Below, piece after piece: positions 1 through 9,819 of a stretch of DNA of 64,000 nucleotides; position 1 is the stretch's first letter; each line of letters opens with the position of its first letter. The stretch is taken from contig NZ_VFPL01000001.1 of assembly GCF_006716645.1 (NCBI RefSeq), positions 2,666,001 to 2,730,000 of the forward strand. The letters are read 5' to 3'. The notes beneath the pieces were generated by a model. It was not told the DNA's origin. It searched no databases and saw nothing but the letters and a program-made list of their open reading frames with translations. The stretch comes from Arcticibacter tournemirensis. Lineage in GTDB: Bacteria > Bacteroidota > Bacteroidia > Sphingobacteriales > Sphingobacteriaceae. The position numbers and the translations under genes are program-made.

Positions 1-37
1 ATGAATATTTTCTTTGCTTTAAAAATCACTCGCATCA

Positions 38-3000
38 TTATCTGATTAAATGTATTGCTCCTGTCCTTTTGGGTTCCGAACTGTTATACGTCATACCAGG
101 CCATTCGGTTCCATTTTTAAATGTTGCTGCTATCTCCCAGAAGTAAATACCCTGTGGAACGGTAACTCCGTTTCGGGTTCCATCCCAACTTTCTGAAGGT
201 TCTCCTCTCGAATCAAGAGCCTCTGTATGCCAGATCAGTTCACCCCATTTATTAAATATCCTCATATGCCATTTTTCTATTCCCGAGCCTTTGACTTTAA
301 ATGTCCTTAACTCATTGGTTGCGCTATTCGGCATGAACGCATTAGGCACAAACAGACTACCCGGGATGCCTGATATCCTCACCGTTTTACTTAATGTATC
401 TGTACAGCCTTTAGCATTGGTGACAATAAGCCGTACTTTATAAGATCCTGTATCCGGGTAGGTGTGGTCGGGATTAGGTGCAGAAGAAGTAGAACCGTTA
501 TCGCCGAAGTCCCATTCCCATTTTTTTATGTCTTCCCTGCTGGCGTCTCTGAATGTGAAGGTGTAATTCGGGATATTTATTACATCCCCGGGCAGCACAT
601 CGAAGTCAGCAACCGGCGGCGGCGACACCGTAATATAATCCTTTATCTCAAGTGTGTCAGTACACCCGAAAGGGGAAATGGATATGAGCCGTACCCGGTA
701 GGCGGAACTACTGTATGAGTACGTATGAGTTGGATTCGGATCAGAAGAGCGCGCTCCATCGCCAAACTCCCATATGTAAGAGTTTGCTCCTGTTGTTTTG
801 TTGATAAAGCGCACGGTTAATGAAGTACAACCCGAAGTTTCATTCGCCGAAAAATCGGTGAAAGCCTGGGGATTAACCGTAATTGTTTGTGTAGTGGTGG
901 TATCTGAACATCCGTTCGATGCGGTTAACCGTACAATGTACTTACCACCTGCGGCGAATGTATGAGGAACGGGATTGGTGTTATTAGTAGTATAAGGGGC
1001 ACTTCCATCACCAAAATCGTATGTAAATACTGTTGCACCAATAGTATTATTAATGAAATTTACTGTGTGTGGCGCACATCCTTCGTATTCATTGCCATTT
1101 ACTACCAGGTCTGGAAACACTGTATTCGGCGATATGCGAATGGTATAAGTACTTTCGTCTTTGCCACACTCATTTTCTGCAGTCAGCCGCACTACATAAT
1201 CTCTTGGCCTGTTGCTGATATATGTATGGGTTACAGCATTCGTATTCGTCGTTTTTAATAGTTCAGTACCGTCGCCAAAATCCCAGGTGTAGGTGTTGGT
1301 CGATCCCTGTGTTCTGTTATTAAAGGTTACCGTCAATGGTGAACATCCTCTGGTTTTATCAGGCGCAAATAATGCAATAGCTCGCCCAATTACTTTAATT
1401 TCTATGCTTTTTGTGGAGTTGGAGCAGCTGGAGAACGCCTGTAGTGTCACGTTGTATGTGGTATCCTTGCCATCGGTACGTGCATCAAATACTATGGTAC
1501 CCGGGTCTTTTAGTGTAGAGAATTTGCCGTTTCCGAAATCCCATTTAAAAGTAACACCTTGTGTGTTCAGTGTGGTGTTTTTAAAGAGGACGTTTAATGG
1601 CCCGCATCCGCTGATCTTGTCTGTACTAAAGTTGGCAGTCAGCGATGCATTCGTCTTGAAAGTATGCGAGAATGTAGCCGATCCACAGCCCAGCGCGCTG
1701 CTAACTTTTAGCGTTATCTCAACAGAATCACCCACGGCACTTAAGTTATAGCCAGGAAAAGTTTGCCCTGTGCCAATTGGCTGCCCGTTGGCAAACCATT
1801 CAAAACTATCTCCTTGTTCGGATCCATCTGCTGTTATAGTTCCTGCAGATATGTTAAACGGAGCACAAGCAGCATCCGAGCTCCAGGTAAATCCGGCGTC
1901 AGGTCCGGGAGACACCCGTACCGTGATTACATTACTTACGCTCTGTTGAAGTCCCTTACAAATTGCGGAACTTACGATACGCCGGAAAGAGGAAGATTGA
2001 GACAAGGCCTGCGGCTGGTAGTCTTTATCAGTCGCCTGGAGAATTATAGCCCATGTCGCGCCATTATCCGAACTTTTCTCCCATTGATAGCTATAAGTGC
2101 CGTCGGCACCCAGCGGCGTAGTTCCGGTAAGTATTGCAGGCGTATTATTGCTGCATATAAACTGATCCGCAGAAATAGAATTATTCGTAATACCCTTCTG
2201 AACATTTATCTTCACGATGTTACTGTAACTGCTGCAGTTTCCTGACGTTGCAATTCTGCGGAAGAAAGCAGATTCGACAGAGATGGCCTTTAAATCCTTT
2301 TCGGTTGCCGTATTTATCGGAAGCCAATCGGTTTCGTTTATGCTCGTTTCCCATCGGTACGAATAATTATTGTCGCCCCCGGTAGGAGTACTTCCATTGA
2401 CAATATACTCTGCACCTTCACATATCTCAGAAGATGTAGTGGATATGGTATTTGAGGCGACAGGAAGGAGGATTTGAATGGTTACTTCGTCACTGCTGGG
2501 TTTGCAATTAAAAGGACCGGATATGGTCCACAAGAAGCGATACGTTGTCCCTGGCACCAAGCCGTTTGCAACAGCATCGAAGCGCGTGTCATCATCAAAA
2601 GAAATGCCTCCCTGTCCCGATGCCAATGTCCACTTACCGACACTGGAGCCCGGGTTGTTCGCTTTCAGTTGCACCCTTGTTACATTACAGATCTTTTCAT
2701 CATCGCCCGCGTTGGCGATCACGGGAGGCGCGGAAACAGTAATTGTCAGGGTAACAGGCGCGCCTTCACATCCGTTGCCGGTAACCGGGGTAATAGTGTA
2801 TATGACAGTGCCAGAAGTGTTGCCTGCGTTTACCAGGGTATCGTTTATGCTATTTGTAGCGAGAGGAGTGCTTTGCCTGCTGTTTCCGCTGATAGCACCC
2901 TGCACCGTACTCGTCCATCGGTATTTTGTTGCTGCAAGATTTGAACTAAGAGTGATCCCGGCCGGCTGGTTGGTGCAAATAGTGGAGTTTGCTGCCGTTA

Positions 3001-5458
3001 CCGTTGCGGATGGCAGCGGTGAAACAGTAACAGTAAAAGTAAACTCTTCTCCTTTACATCCATTGCTTTCAGGTGTGATGATATAAGTAACGACAGCATT
3101 CTGGTCAGGGTCGGAGTTTGTAATGATATCAGAAATATCTCCACTGCCGCTGGCAGAAAAATTTGAGGCATTAGCGGTGCCGCTGGCCGTCCAGGAAATA
3201 GTGCTTCCGGGAATACTTGCAGTGGGCCTATAGTTTACCGCCGTTCCGGTACAGATCGTTTTTTGAGCTGCGCTAGTGATCTTATTCGGCGGGTTAATAG
3301 TGATAATGACGACGTCGTCCACCTTATCGCAGGGCGCGGGATTTAATGTTACGGCTGAAAGAGTGAGTTCTGCCTTCCCTGCCGATACTTCAGCCGGAGA
3401 GGGGAGGTACTGTGCATTTAAAGCGTTGCGCCCGGGCAAAAATGTACCTGTTCCACCCTTCCATTCAAAGGAAGATACAGGTGGGCCCGAAATAGAACCT
3501 TGTAATATTGCGCTGCTGCCAGCGCAAATTGTTTGATCGCTTCCTGCTGAAATAGTAGGCGACTCGTTAAAAGTTAATGATCTGGTTTCAGTAACCGTTC
3601 CGCAATTGTTCTTGTGTGTAATAACAATAGTGTATGTAGCATAGTCGTTAAACAGAATAGAGGGTTCTTTTGAGGATGCGCTTGTTCCATTCTCGAAAGA
3701 ATAAGTCCCTCCGCTTACCGACCAGGAATATGTATCGCTGAGCTCTTTAACTTTTCCGCTGAAGCTTGTGCTAACAGGGTTTCCCCCCGTATTGCTGAAG
3801 GTTAGAAGTTGATCTTTTCCGCAAAGGTTTGCCTGCCAGTTGGCGGTAATTGTTGGCGACTGATTAATTAGTATTGTCTGCTCAGCGCTCGTTACTGTAT
3901 CGCAAACAGAACTTATGCTTAGTTTAATGGTATAGATACCTTCTACGGTAAAGCCTATCTGCGGGTCTTTACTGTTTTTGGTTGTATTGTTATTAAAGAC
4001 TGCCGGAGCCGGGCCATTAATTATCCATTCATAATCATGCTTTGCAAGGTTGTTAGGGTCTACCACCGACTTATTCACGGGTGTAACGATCGAGCCGAGA
4101 CAATAGGTGTCGGCCGAGAGTTCGAAATCAGCTTTTGGCGGAACCTGTATATATACAGTCTTTTCTACGGGAGCGGCCTGGCATTCAGATGTGCTTTCAG
4201 ACTCAAGCCGGATCGTATGGTTGCCAGAACTTGTAAACGTATGGTTAAGCGTGTAAGTTATAGGAACGCCCTGAGGTGTAATTAACTGATTGTCGATATA
4301 CCAATAGTAGACAACATTATTGTTTTGGCAGGAAGGTGAACTTGTACTCGGGTCCTCACCGGCAATAGATTCGTTAGTAATTGCTATCGGTGTATTGACA
4401 CATGCCAGGAGAGGAGCTGTAAAGCGATTTTCAGGCTGACTTATTACTTTTGCCTGGCTTGAAATAGGCACGCCGATATCCCCGCAAAACTGGCTTCGTG
4501 TTTGTACAACAATGCCAAACACATTATAGTACCTCACATTTCCGATTGTTATTTGACTGCCGCACGAAGACTTTGTATAAAGATGGCTGATCTTCCCGTT
4601 TGTAGATTTAATTTGGCTCAGGATAAACGTCTCAACAGATCCATCACCCCATGTAACCTGGTAGGTATTTCCGGGAAAATTTAACTGAATTCCGTTCGTA
4701 GAGGTTGTTTCAACATTGTATTCTAGTGCCCCTAAAGGCAGACAAACTGTGCTGCTTCCGGGTGGATTAAAAGGGGTATTAATTCGATTGTTAATCAGGA
4801 AATAGGCTCTCGTCCCGATAACACCATTGAGTTCTGCACGTACGAAAATTGTATAATGAGTAATATCAGGTGTAAACTGCTGGGGCGACGACGGGAAGGA
4901 GAGCTGCTGCGTATCCGAAGGGTTCGCTTCGTTTCTGAAAGTAGCTGTAACACTGGCACCTGCAGAGGACGTGTTACTGAAATTATAGCGGACATTGGTT
5001 CTCCCAGGAGAACATGATCCAAAGGCTTTGGTGCTATTGTTACCGATCACCTGCTGGGCAGGCGCATCAATTTCCGCCCTTACGCCTGCGCTATTTTTAA
5101 TTTCAAACGACGCTGAAGGTGAGCTGGTAATTGCCGGATTAGAAGATTTTATGCGTACCCGGTAATTTCCTGCTCCTATATTTGCCGGAATAGTGCCGTT
5201 TACAAATGTCGTATAAAAGCCGGCGTAGCTTCCTATTTCTGTCTCGCTGGCAAAGCTCCCGGATGCATCCGACAAGTACAGCTTAAATTCATTATCAGTT
5301 TTGAAATATCCGGTATCCTCATTTAGCGTAACAGGTACCGCAATAGATGAGCCCTGGCCATAAGGCCCGTCCATATTTCCAGGTGTGATAGTCTGGCTAT
5401 AGCCCGGTAAGAGACATCCTGAAATTAAGTAAAATAATAGAGCCCAGAATTTGTTCAT
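38..5458 (-). CDS. Giant PKD-repeat protein with type B T9SS sorting domain
   Basis: About 1806 residues, read from the ATG at 5458 because the hydrophobic signal peptide (MNKFWALLFYLISGC...) begins there; an ORF start four codons earlier adds only MGDS. The middle consists of Ig/PKD-like beta repeats; the clearest PKD units lie in roughly residues 1270-1690 and carry WDFGDG/WEFGDG motifs. The last 90 or so residues (VPNAFMPNS..., FNKWGELIW, W.G...G...P.G.YFW, ending GAIHLIR) match the gliding-motility-associated C-terminal domain (CHU_C), the type B signal for the type IX secretion system. It is therefore expected to be exported and surface-attached or released, probably in adhesion or matrix binding. 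It stands alone, with no operon partner visible at the window edge. Family assignment is firm; the ligand is unknown. Confidence 0.9.
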   Translation of the reverse strand: MNKFWALLFYLISGCLLPGYSQTITPGNMDGPYGQGSSIAVPVTLNEDTGYFKTDNEFKLYLSDASGSFASETEIGSYAGFYTTFVNGTIPANIGAGNYRVRIKSSNPAITSSPSASFEIKNSAGVRAEIDAPAQQVIGNNSTKAFGSCSPGRTNVRYNFSNTSSAGASVTATFRNEANPSDTQQLSFPSSPQQFTPDITHYTIFVRAELNGVIGTRAYFLINNRINTPFNPPGSSTVCLPLGALEYNVETTSTNGIQLNFPGNTYQVTWGDGSVETFILSQIKSTNGKISHLYTKSSCGSQITIGNVRYYNVFGIVVQTRSQFCGDIGVPISSQAKVISQPENRFTAPLLACVNTPIAITNESIAGEDPSTSSPSCQNNNVVYYWYIDNQLITPQGVPITYTLNHTFTSSGNHTIRLESESTSECQAAPVEKTVYIQVPPKADFELSADTYCLGSIVTPVNKSVVDPNNLAKHDYEWIINGPAPAVFNNNTTKNSKDPQIGFTVEGIYTIKLSISSVCDTVTSAEQTILINQSPTITANWQANLCGKDQLLTFSNTGGNPVSTSFSGKVKELSDTYSWSVSGGTYSFENGTSASSKEPSILFNDYATYTIVITHKNNCGTVTETRSLTFNESPTISAGSDQTICAGSSAILQGSISGPPVSSFEWKGGTGTFLPGRNALNAQYLPSPAEVSAGKAELTLSAVTLNPAPCDKVDDVVIITINPPNKITSAAQKTICTGTAVNYRPTASIPGSTISWTASGTANASNFSASGSGDISDIITNSDPDQNAVVTYIITPESNGCKGEEFTFTVTVSPLPSATVTAANSTICTNQPAGITLSSNLAATKYRWTSTVQGAISGNSRQSTPLATNSINDTLVNAGNTSGTVIYTITPVTGNGCEGAPVTLTITVSAPPVIANAGDDEKICNVTRVQLKANNPGSSVGKWTLASGQGGISFDDDTRFDAVANGLVPGTTYRFLWTISGPFNCKPSSDEVTIQILLPVASNTISTTSSEICEGAEYIVNGSTPTGGDNNYSYRWETSINETDWLPINTATEKDLKAISVESAFFRRIATSGNCSSYSNIVKINVQKGITNNSISADQFICSNNTPAILTGTTPLGADGTYSYQWEKSSDNGATWAIILQATDKDYQPQALSQSSSFRRIVSSAICKGLQQSVSNVITVRVSPGPDAGFTWSSDAACAPFNISAGTITADGSEQGDSFEWFANGQPIGTGQTFPGYNLSAVGDSVEITLKVSSALGCGSATFSHTFKTNASLTANFSTDKISGCGPLNVLFKNTTLNTQGVTFKWDFGNGKFSTLKDPGTIVFDARTDGKDTTYNVTLQAFSSCSNSTKSIEIKVIGRAIALFAPDKTRGCSPLTVTFNNRTQGSTNTYTWDFGDGTELLKTTNTNAVTHTYISNRPRDYVVRLTAENECGKDESTYTIRISPNTVFPDLVVNGNEYEGCAPHTVNFINNTIGATVFTYDFGDGSAPYTTNNTNPVPHTFAAGGKYIVRLTASNGCSDTTTTQTITVNPQAFTDFSANETSGCTSLTVRFINKTTGANSYIWEFGDGARSSDPNPTHTYSYSSSAYRVRLISISPFGCTDTLEIKDYITVSPPPVADFDVLPGDVINIPNYTFTFRDASREDIKKWEWDFGDNGSTSSAPNPDHTYPDTGSYKVRLIVTNAKGCTDTLSKTVRISGIPGSLFVPNAFMPNSATNELRTFKVKGSGIEKWHMRIFNKWGELIWHTEALDSRGEPSESWDGTRNGVTVPQGIYFWEIAATFKNGTEWPGMTYNSSEPKRTGAIHLIR

Positions 5459-5563
5459 AGAGTCCCCCAATTAGCAGAAGCAGGTACATGCAAATTTTAT
5501 GATGTACCTCTTATACGGGGCAACATTCAATTAGGGTTCAAAAAAATAAACAATTTCTGTTCG

Positions 5564-6106
5564 TTATACAGCTAACTCATCGATATAATTACTCAACCTG
5601 GGAAGATATATAATATTACTATGTTTTTCGACCTCCATTGACCAGAAGCTTCCGGCAAGTTTGAAGATCTTAAAGAGCTGATTGGATTCGTGTAAAAGGA
5701 AGAATTCTGCCCACTGACTGATAGTCATCCGCCCAAGCACTGCATGAGTACCAACCCGCGCATAATGCTCTGCCGGCATTTCCTCCAGCATTAAGCAGAG
5801 ATTACTTCTCATCTTGTATAATTCATGCAGGAGTGATCCCGTCGTTTTTGCACAGGTAAACGAAAATTCGGCATCGAGGTCGGGTTTGTAAACTTCAAAA
5901 TAGGGGTTGATGTCATTCACTATTCTATTAAGACGTTCCATGAAAATATGCTGGTATCTGGTCAGATAGGCGATAGTCTCGTGGATGGAGAATTTATCTG
6001 TACTAAGTCTGTTATAGATAGCTTCGGGCGGAAGGTCGTCAATATAGTTTTTTATAGTCTTGTGCTGGTTTGCCAACCGCTCAAGCGTGTATTCATTTAA
6101 ATTCAT
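5564..6106 (-). CDS. DinB-family (DinB_2) protein
   Basis: 180 residues, a usual size for a DinB/YfiT four-helix bundle. Histidines in helix 1-2 (SIHETIAYLTRYQHIF) and in the late helix (FFLLHESNQLF) are spaced like the metal-binding triad of DinB_2 proteins. Members act as thiol-dependent transferases or hydrolases in other bacteria, but most Bacteroidota copies are uncharacterised. It is monocistronic, 94 bp upstream (in its own sense) of the giant PKD gene on the same strand, so co-transcription is possible. The substrate cannot be told from the sequence. Confidence 0.75.
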   Translation of the reverse strand: MNLNEYTLERLANQHKTIKNYIDDLPPEAIYNRLSTDKFSIHETIAYLTRYQHIFMERLNRIVNDINPYFEVYKPDLDAEFSFTCAKTTGSLLHELYKMRSNLCLMLEEMPAEHYARVGTHAVLGRMTISQWAEFFLLHESNQLFKIFKLAGSFWSMEVEKHSNIIYLPRLSNYIDELAV

Positions 6107-6629
6107 AAGTTTTCCGGTTAGTTAGTAATATAACATTACCCAATTTCTTTTTGTTCTCATGAGAGCAGAATTAATGCCATTACGAAGATATTAGTATGTT
6201 ATTAAGCCTTTATTTTATTAGGGTTAAGAAATTTATAATACAAGTAAAAAATACAAGGAAAAGTGAAAGGAGCAGGGGTTGCATGTTGTTGAATATGACC
6301 AGAAATATAAACAGTCAGATTTTCCTGTGTGGCAGTAATCTTCATGAGCGTTTCCTGTTCTTGCATACTGAAATGGTTTTGAATATGATGCGATTACTAA
6401 TCCTAACAAAAATGGGGATACTAAGCTCATACCAATTTTTTTAGGTTAGGCGGGATAGTGAATAAATTCCCCAATTCGAGGTGTCTTAGAAACAATGTAA
6501 GGTTTTTGTTTTGGTGTTATTGGTTGATAGTCAGTTTGTTGTATTGTTTGTTGGAAGTTGGTACAGTTATTTCTATTAGCGTTCTATTCATGCGGGGACT
6601 TCGGTAATGCATCAATTATACTAATAGAT
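6107..6629. other. 523-bp intergenic region, no gene supported
   Basis: AT-rich and punctuated by stops between the divergent DinB gene and the LruC gene. Open frames on either strand here are short and give low-complexity translations with no recognisable family. No convincing promoter, RNA or repeat was identified. Confidence 0.5.
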
Positions 6630-8674
6630 ATGAAAAAATTACTACTGTTATTATTGATTACAACTGTTTACTTGTCAGTAAGCTCCTGCAAGAAAGATCT
6701 GCCGGGCAACTCTGCAGTCCAGGAAACAGAAGACAAAGCGGCTCCTGATGGATTCGATTACAGTACTACAAAGAAAGTAGAAGTTAACGTCAGACTGCTT
6801 ACACGAACAGAGCAACCTGTAAAAGGAGTTCTCGTTTCTATTTACAGTCCTGCGAGCCTTACAGAAGGTACTGAGCTTGCCAGGGTGCTGAGTGATGATA
6901 ATGGCTATGTGAAACTTCTGTTGTAATACCTGCGGGATTAGACTCGCTGATAATCGATCCTGCTTATATTGGTTTAATGCGAAATGCAAAAGCGTACGTT
7001 ACCGGAAACAGCTTAAGTGCGATCATTGGAGGAAAAACAGGCTATAGTGGGAATATAGTTGCCGAAAATGTCAATCGCACTGGCGTTGCAAAAACCTTTT
7101 CGGCCCGGTCTTCTGCAATTCCAACGGTTTATAACTACAAAGCAAGCGACTTCGATTCTAATGGGCGGCCGGTAAACAGGTCGGCAGTGGATAATATCGA
7201 CTTTAGTGCTTTAATGACACAGATAACAGCGACGTTGCCCGAAAGAAAAGCAGTAGATCCAAAGTATATTAAAACAGAAGCTCCTGCAAATCTGAATATT
7301 ACGGATTTAGCCGATGTATGGATTACCTTCCTGCACGAGGGGGCCAATTATAAAAATGTCCTGGGGTATTACACCTATCCGACCGGACACGCTCCCCAGA
7401 GCGCTGCGGAAATTGATTCAGTACATATTATCTTTATGAATGCTTCGCTTAACGGCAGCGGTGGTGGTATGCTGACGGGAGACAAAGTGAAGATTGGCAG
7501 ATTCACACCTGGAACCACTATTGGCTTTGTATTGTTACAAGATGCATATAATAACGGCTCTGTCAATACGGGACGAGTGAAGTTTTTTACAAATGAATCT
7601 CTTAACCCGGAGGCGAACAATAATAAGAAAAGACATAATGTATTGCTTCACGGCGCGAGTCAGCGTATATTCATGATAGGATTCGAGGATATTGACAGAT
7701 CAACCGGCAAGAATAGTGACAACGATTTCAACGATCTGCTTTTTTATGCTCAATCTAATCCGGTAGAGGCAATTTCACCGAAAGATATTCCATACCTCGA
7801 CGAAAAAGTGAAGGATACAGATGAAGACGGAGTGCCGGATACTATGGATGAATATCCGGAAGATCCAGAAAGAGCATATGTTCGCTATTATCCTAGTAAA
7901 GACGTATGGGGAACAACTGCATTTGAAGATCAATGGCCTGCGGAAGGGGATTATGATCTTAACGATCTGGTAGTTTCATACCGGTATAAATTCGCTATGA
8001 GTACCAATAATAGGGTGGTCGATCTTACTGGCGAATATAAGCCCCTTGCTGCCGGAGCAAGCTTCCAGAATGGATTTGGAGTACAGCTTCCTTTAAATCC
8101 GTCTGTTATTAAATCGGTTACTGGTCAGGCTCACATAAATAATTATATCAAGCTGGCTGGAAACGGAGTAGAAGGGGGCCAGTCAAAGGCGGTAATTATT
8201 CCTTTTGATAATTACAGGGCGCTCTTCGGATCTTCAGCCTCTTATATCAATACCAGCTTATCGCAGAGTAAGATAAATAGCAACACTGTTACGGTGTACT
8301 TAGAACTCAATTCTACTCTTGCCGACGATTTTACTGCCGAGGCACCGTTCAATCCATTTATGATCAGCAATCTCACAAGAGGACGTGAAATTCACCTGGT
8401 AAATCATAAACCCACCGATCTTGTAAACATGAGTTTACTTAATACATCGGCCGATAACTCGAATCAGGCAGCAAACAGATATTATATTACCGCCGATAAC
8501 CGTCCTTTCGCACTGGACTATTTTGGCTTCTTCGCATATCCAACAGAGAAAAATGCCATCTACGACGCTTACCTGCATTTCGCGGAATGGGCAAAGTCTG
8601 GCGGGAAGCTGTATAGTGACTGGTATCTTGATAAGCCAGGGTACAGAAAAGCTGAATACATCTACACAAAGTAG
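6630..8674 (+). pseudogene. LruC-domain lipoprotein gene split by a one-base frameshift
   Basis: The N-terminal part (6630-6926) starts with a lipoprotein signal (MKKLLLLLLITTVYLSVSSCKK) and stops at TAA 6924. The other frame is open from before 6914 and continues the same protein (TSVVIPAGLDSLIIDPAYIG) into the 565-residue ORF counted from 6977. Restoring one A in the AAA run at 6912-6914 (GTG AAA ACT TCT) gives one protein of about 680 residues. Downstream are a DUF4114-type stretch (FMIGFEDID...DNDFNDLLFY) and then a LruC domain (DTDEDGVPDTMDEYPEDPERA, GDYDLNDLVVSYRY). LruC proteins are surface lipoproteins of Bacteroidota with unknown partner. Either a true inactivating deletion or a sequencing error in a homopolymer would explain the break. 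The start at 6630 was chosen for the lipobox. Confidence 0.85.
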
Positions 8675-8696
8675 CTCTTTCCATAATAGTTAAATA

Positions 8697-8729
8697 AGCA
8701 TCAGTTCCGCAAGGACTGATGCTTTTTTT
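8697..8729 (+). terminator. Intrinsic terminator after the LruC gene
   Basis: AGCATCAGT (8697-8705) pairs with ACTGATGCT (8715-8723), with a short loop and then a run of seven T. It lies 22 bp after the LruC stop codon. Confidence 0.9.
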
Positions 8730-8940
8730 ATTGGGTGTTTTAAATATTCGGACGCAAGATTGTGAAAATGTCCTGGGATTAGTAAGCGCGCTTCTGTCGC
8801 CACATACCGCATAAAGAAAATTGGTAAAGTCAGCTGAATATCCTGTTTGTCGCTTATTGGGTCCCTTTTAGTGATAAATCGAGATATAAATAGGTTGTTG
8901 AATATATAAGGTGTACATTTATAGAATTAAATAAAATAAA

Positions 8941-9132
8941 ATGCAACAAGGAACAGTAAAATTTTTTAATGAAACTAAAGGTTTCGGATTCATCACCCCG
9001 AGTGCAGGGGGTAGCGAAATCTTTGTTCACTCTTCAGGTCTTATCGATTCAATTCGTGAAAGTGATACAGTAAGCTATGACGTTGAACAAGGTAGAAAAG
9101 GTCTTAACGCCGTAAATGTAAAAGTTATTTAA
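8941..9132 (+). CDS. Cold-shock domain protein (CspA family)
   Basis: 63 residues forming a single cold-shock OB fold. The RNP1 motif (KGFGFI) and the RNP2-like IFVHSS are intact, as are the N-terminal GTVKFFNETKG and the C-terminal GLNAVNVKVI. It binds single-stranded nucleic acid and would act as an RNA chaperone in the cytoplasm. It stands between two terminators, so it is probably a single-gene transcript; a near-consensus -7 box (TACATTTA) lies about 30 bp upstream. Confidence 0.95.
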   Translation: MQQGTVKFFNETKGFGFITPSAGGSEIFVHSSGLIDSIRESDTVSYDVEQGRKGLNAVNVKVI

Positions 9133-9170
9133 TAAAATAATAATTACATACCTTATTATGATATTATCGG

Positions 9171-9199
9171 GCACCCGTAAAAACGGGTGCTTTTTTTTT
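9171..9199 (+). terminator. Intrinsic terminator of the cold-shock gene
   Basis: GCACCCGT (9171-9178) and ACGGGTGC (9183-9190) form a perfect 8-bp stem with a four-base loop, followed by nine T. Confidence 0.93.
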
Positions 9200-9563
9200 G
9201 CTTGGCGATGTGTACTTTTTTTTTGACCGCAAAGAAAAAAGATACCAAAAAAGAAACTCGCGGCTGCTTTCATTGCTTTGAAAGAGTATGCTGATACAGG
9301 TTTTAGAGCTGCCGCAATGAAAAAGGCCGCAGGATCGGTTATGGCAGGTCAGTGACAGCGAAACGACACAAAAGATAGTCGATATGCCGCAATGAAAAAA
9401 AAGCCGCAGGATTGCTTACGGCAGGGTAGTGAATGCCGCATCCTCATTTATTGTTTTTATAGAAGATATAACAGTCTTTTATTTCGATAGAGAGGTGGCG
9501 GATTAGGTAATTGACATGTGTCGTCCAATGTAAGCGTGATCTTTGCGCGTGAGTCTTTATTTT
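9200..9563. repeat. Intergenic stretch with a degenerate two-copy direct repeat
   Basis: Two imperfect copies of a roughly 45-bp unit, beginning TGCCGCAATGAAAAA, containing GCCGCAGGAT and ending GGCAG.GTNAGTGA, lie at 9310-9354 and 9385-9432. The copies differ by two bases in the A run, so no reading frame is shared. The flanking poly-T/poly-A stretch (9210-9260) resembles decayed noncoding repeats of Bacteroidota. No gene is supported. Confidence 0.5.
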
Positions 9564-9589
9564 AATAAAAGATATATTTGTCTTTTATT
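9564..9589 (+). promoter_or_regulatory. 26-bp palindromic operator with embedded -7 box, upstream of nirK
   Basis: The sequence runs AATAAAAGATATA then TTTGTCTTTTATT. It is identical, in the sense of the gene, to the site in front of ric (17366-17391) and differs at two positions from the perfect palindrome in front of the DUF2249 operon (21089-21114). The centre holds TATATTTG (9573-9580), a full TAnnTTTG Bacteroidota -7 element, so a bound dimer would cover the promoter. No good -33 box is seen at standard spacing. The site lies 230 bp before the nirK start, predicting a long leader. Confidence 0.75.
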
Positions 9590-9720
9590 ATTTCTTTTTG
9601 TAATTTTACACTATTCCTTTCAGGCTCAATACCACGAGACAAGGATGGAAATATACGTAGTTCTGATGTTTAAATATTAAAAACGGAGGTATAAGCTTAA
9701 ACGACTTTGCTTTTAGGATT

Positions 9721-9759
9721 AATTAAAGCTGTAAGCTCAATGGGGAGAGCGCTTTAATT
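9721..9759 (+). promoter_or_regulatory. Hairpin in the predicted nirK leader
   Basis: AATTAAAGC (9721-9729) and GCTTTAATT (9751-9759) are perfect 9-bp inverted arms around a 21-base loop, lying between the predicted transcription start (about 9587) and the nirK ATG at 9820. There is no T-tract after it, so it is not a terminator. It may be a stability element or a second protein site. Confidence 0.4.
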
Positions 9760-9819
9760 GCCGGTTTCACTACTACTACTGTCTGCCTTCAATTATAACA
9801 CGATATTAAAGGAACAATA

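Noticed and set aside
1293-3086. Long plus-strand open frames opposite the giant PKD gene
   Set aside because: They are antisense shadows of a clearly coding repeat protein and show no family features or signal of their own.
6196-6444. 82-codon open frame in the intergenic region before the LruC gene (and an antisense frame over it)
   Set aside because: Low-complexity, Met/Leu/Phe-rich translation, no family features, AT-rich region and no promoter or conserved start context.
6909-6926. Programmed -1 frameshifting in the LruC gene
   Set aside because: The site lacks a slippery heptamer or downstream pseudoknot and the shift corresponds to a simple loss of one A, so mutation or sequencing error is the simpler reading.
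9225-9354. Ala/Lys-rich short reading frame near the two-copy repeat
   Set aside because: No usable start codon before the Ala-rich part, and the second copy of the repeat breaks the frame.
9564-9589. Fnr/Crp-type activator site for the nirK palindrome
   Set aside because: The two half-sites overlap the -7 box, and at ric the palindrome ends 13 bp before the ATG, leaving no room for a downstream promoter; it also lacks a TTGAT/TGTGA half-site.
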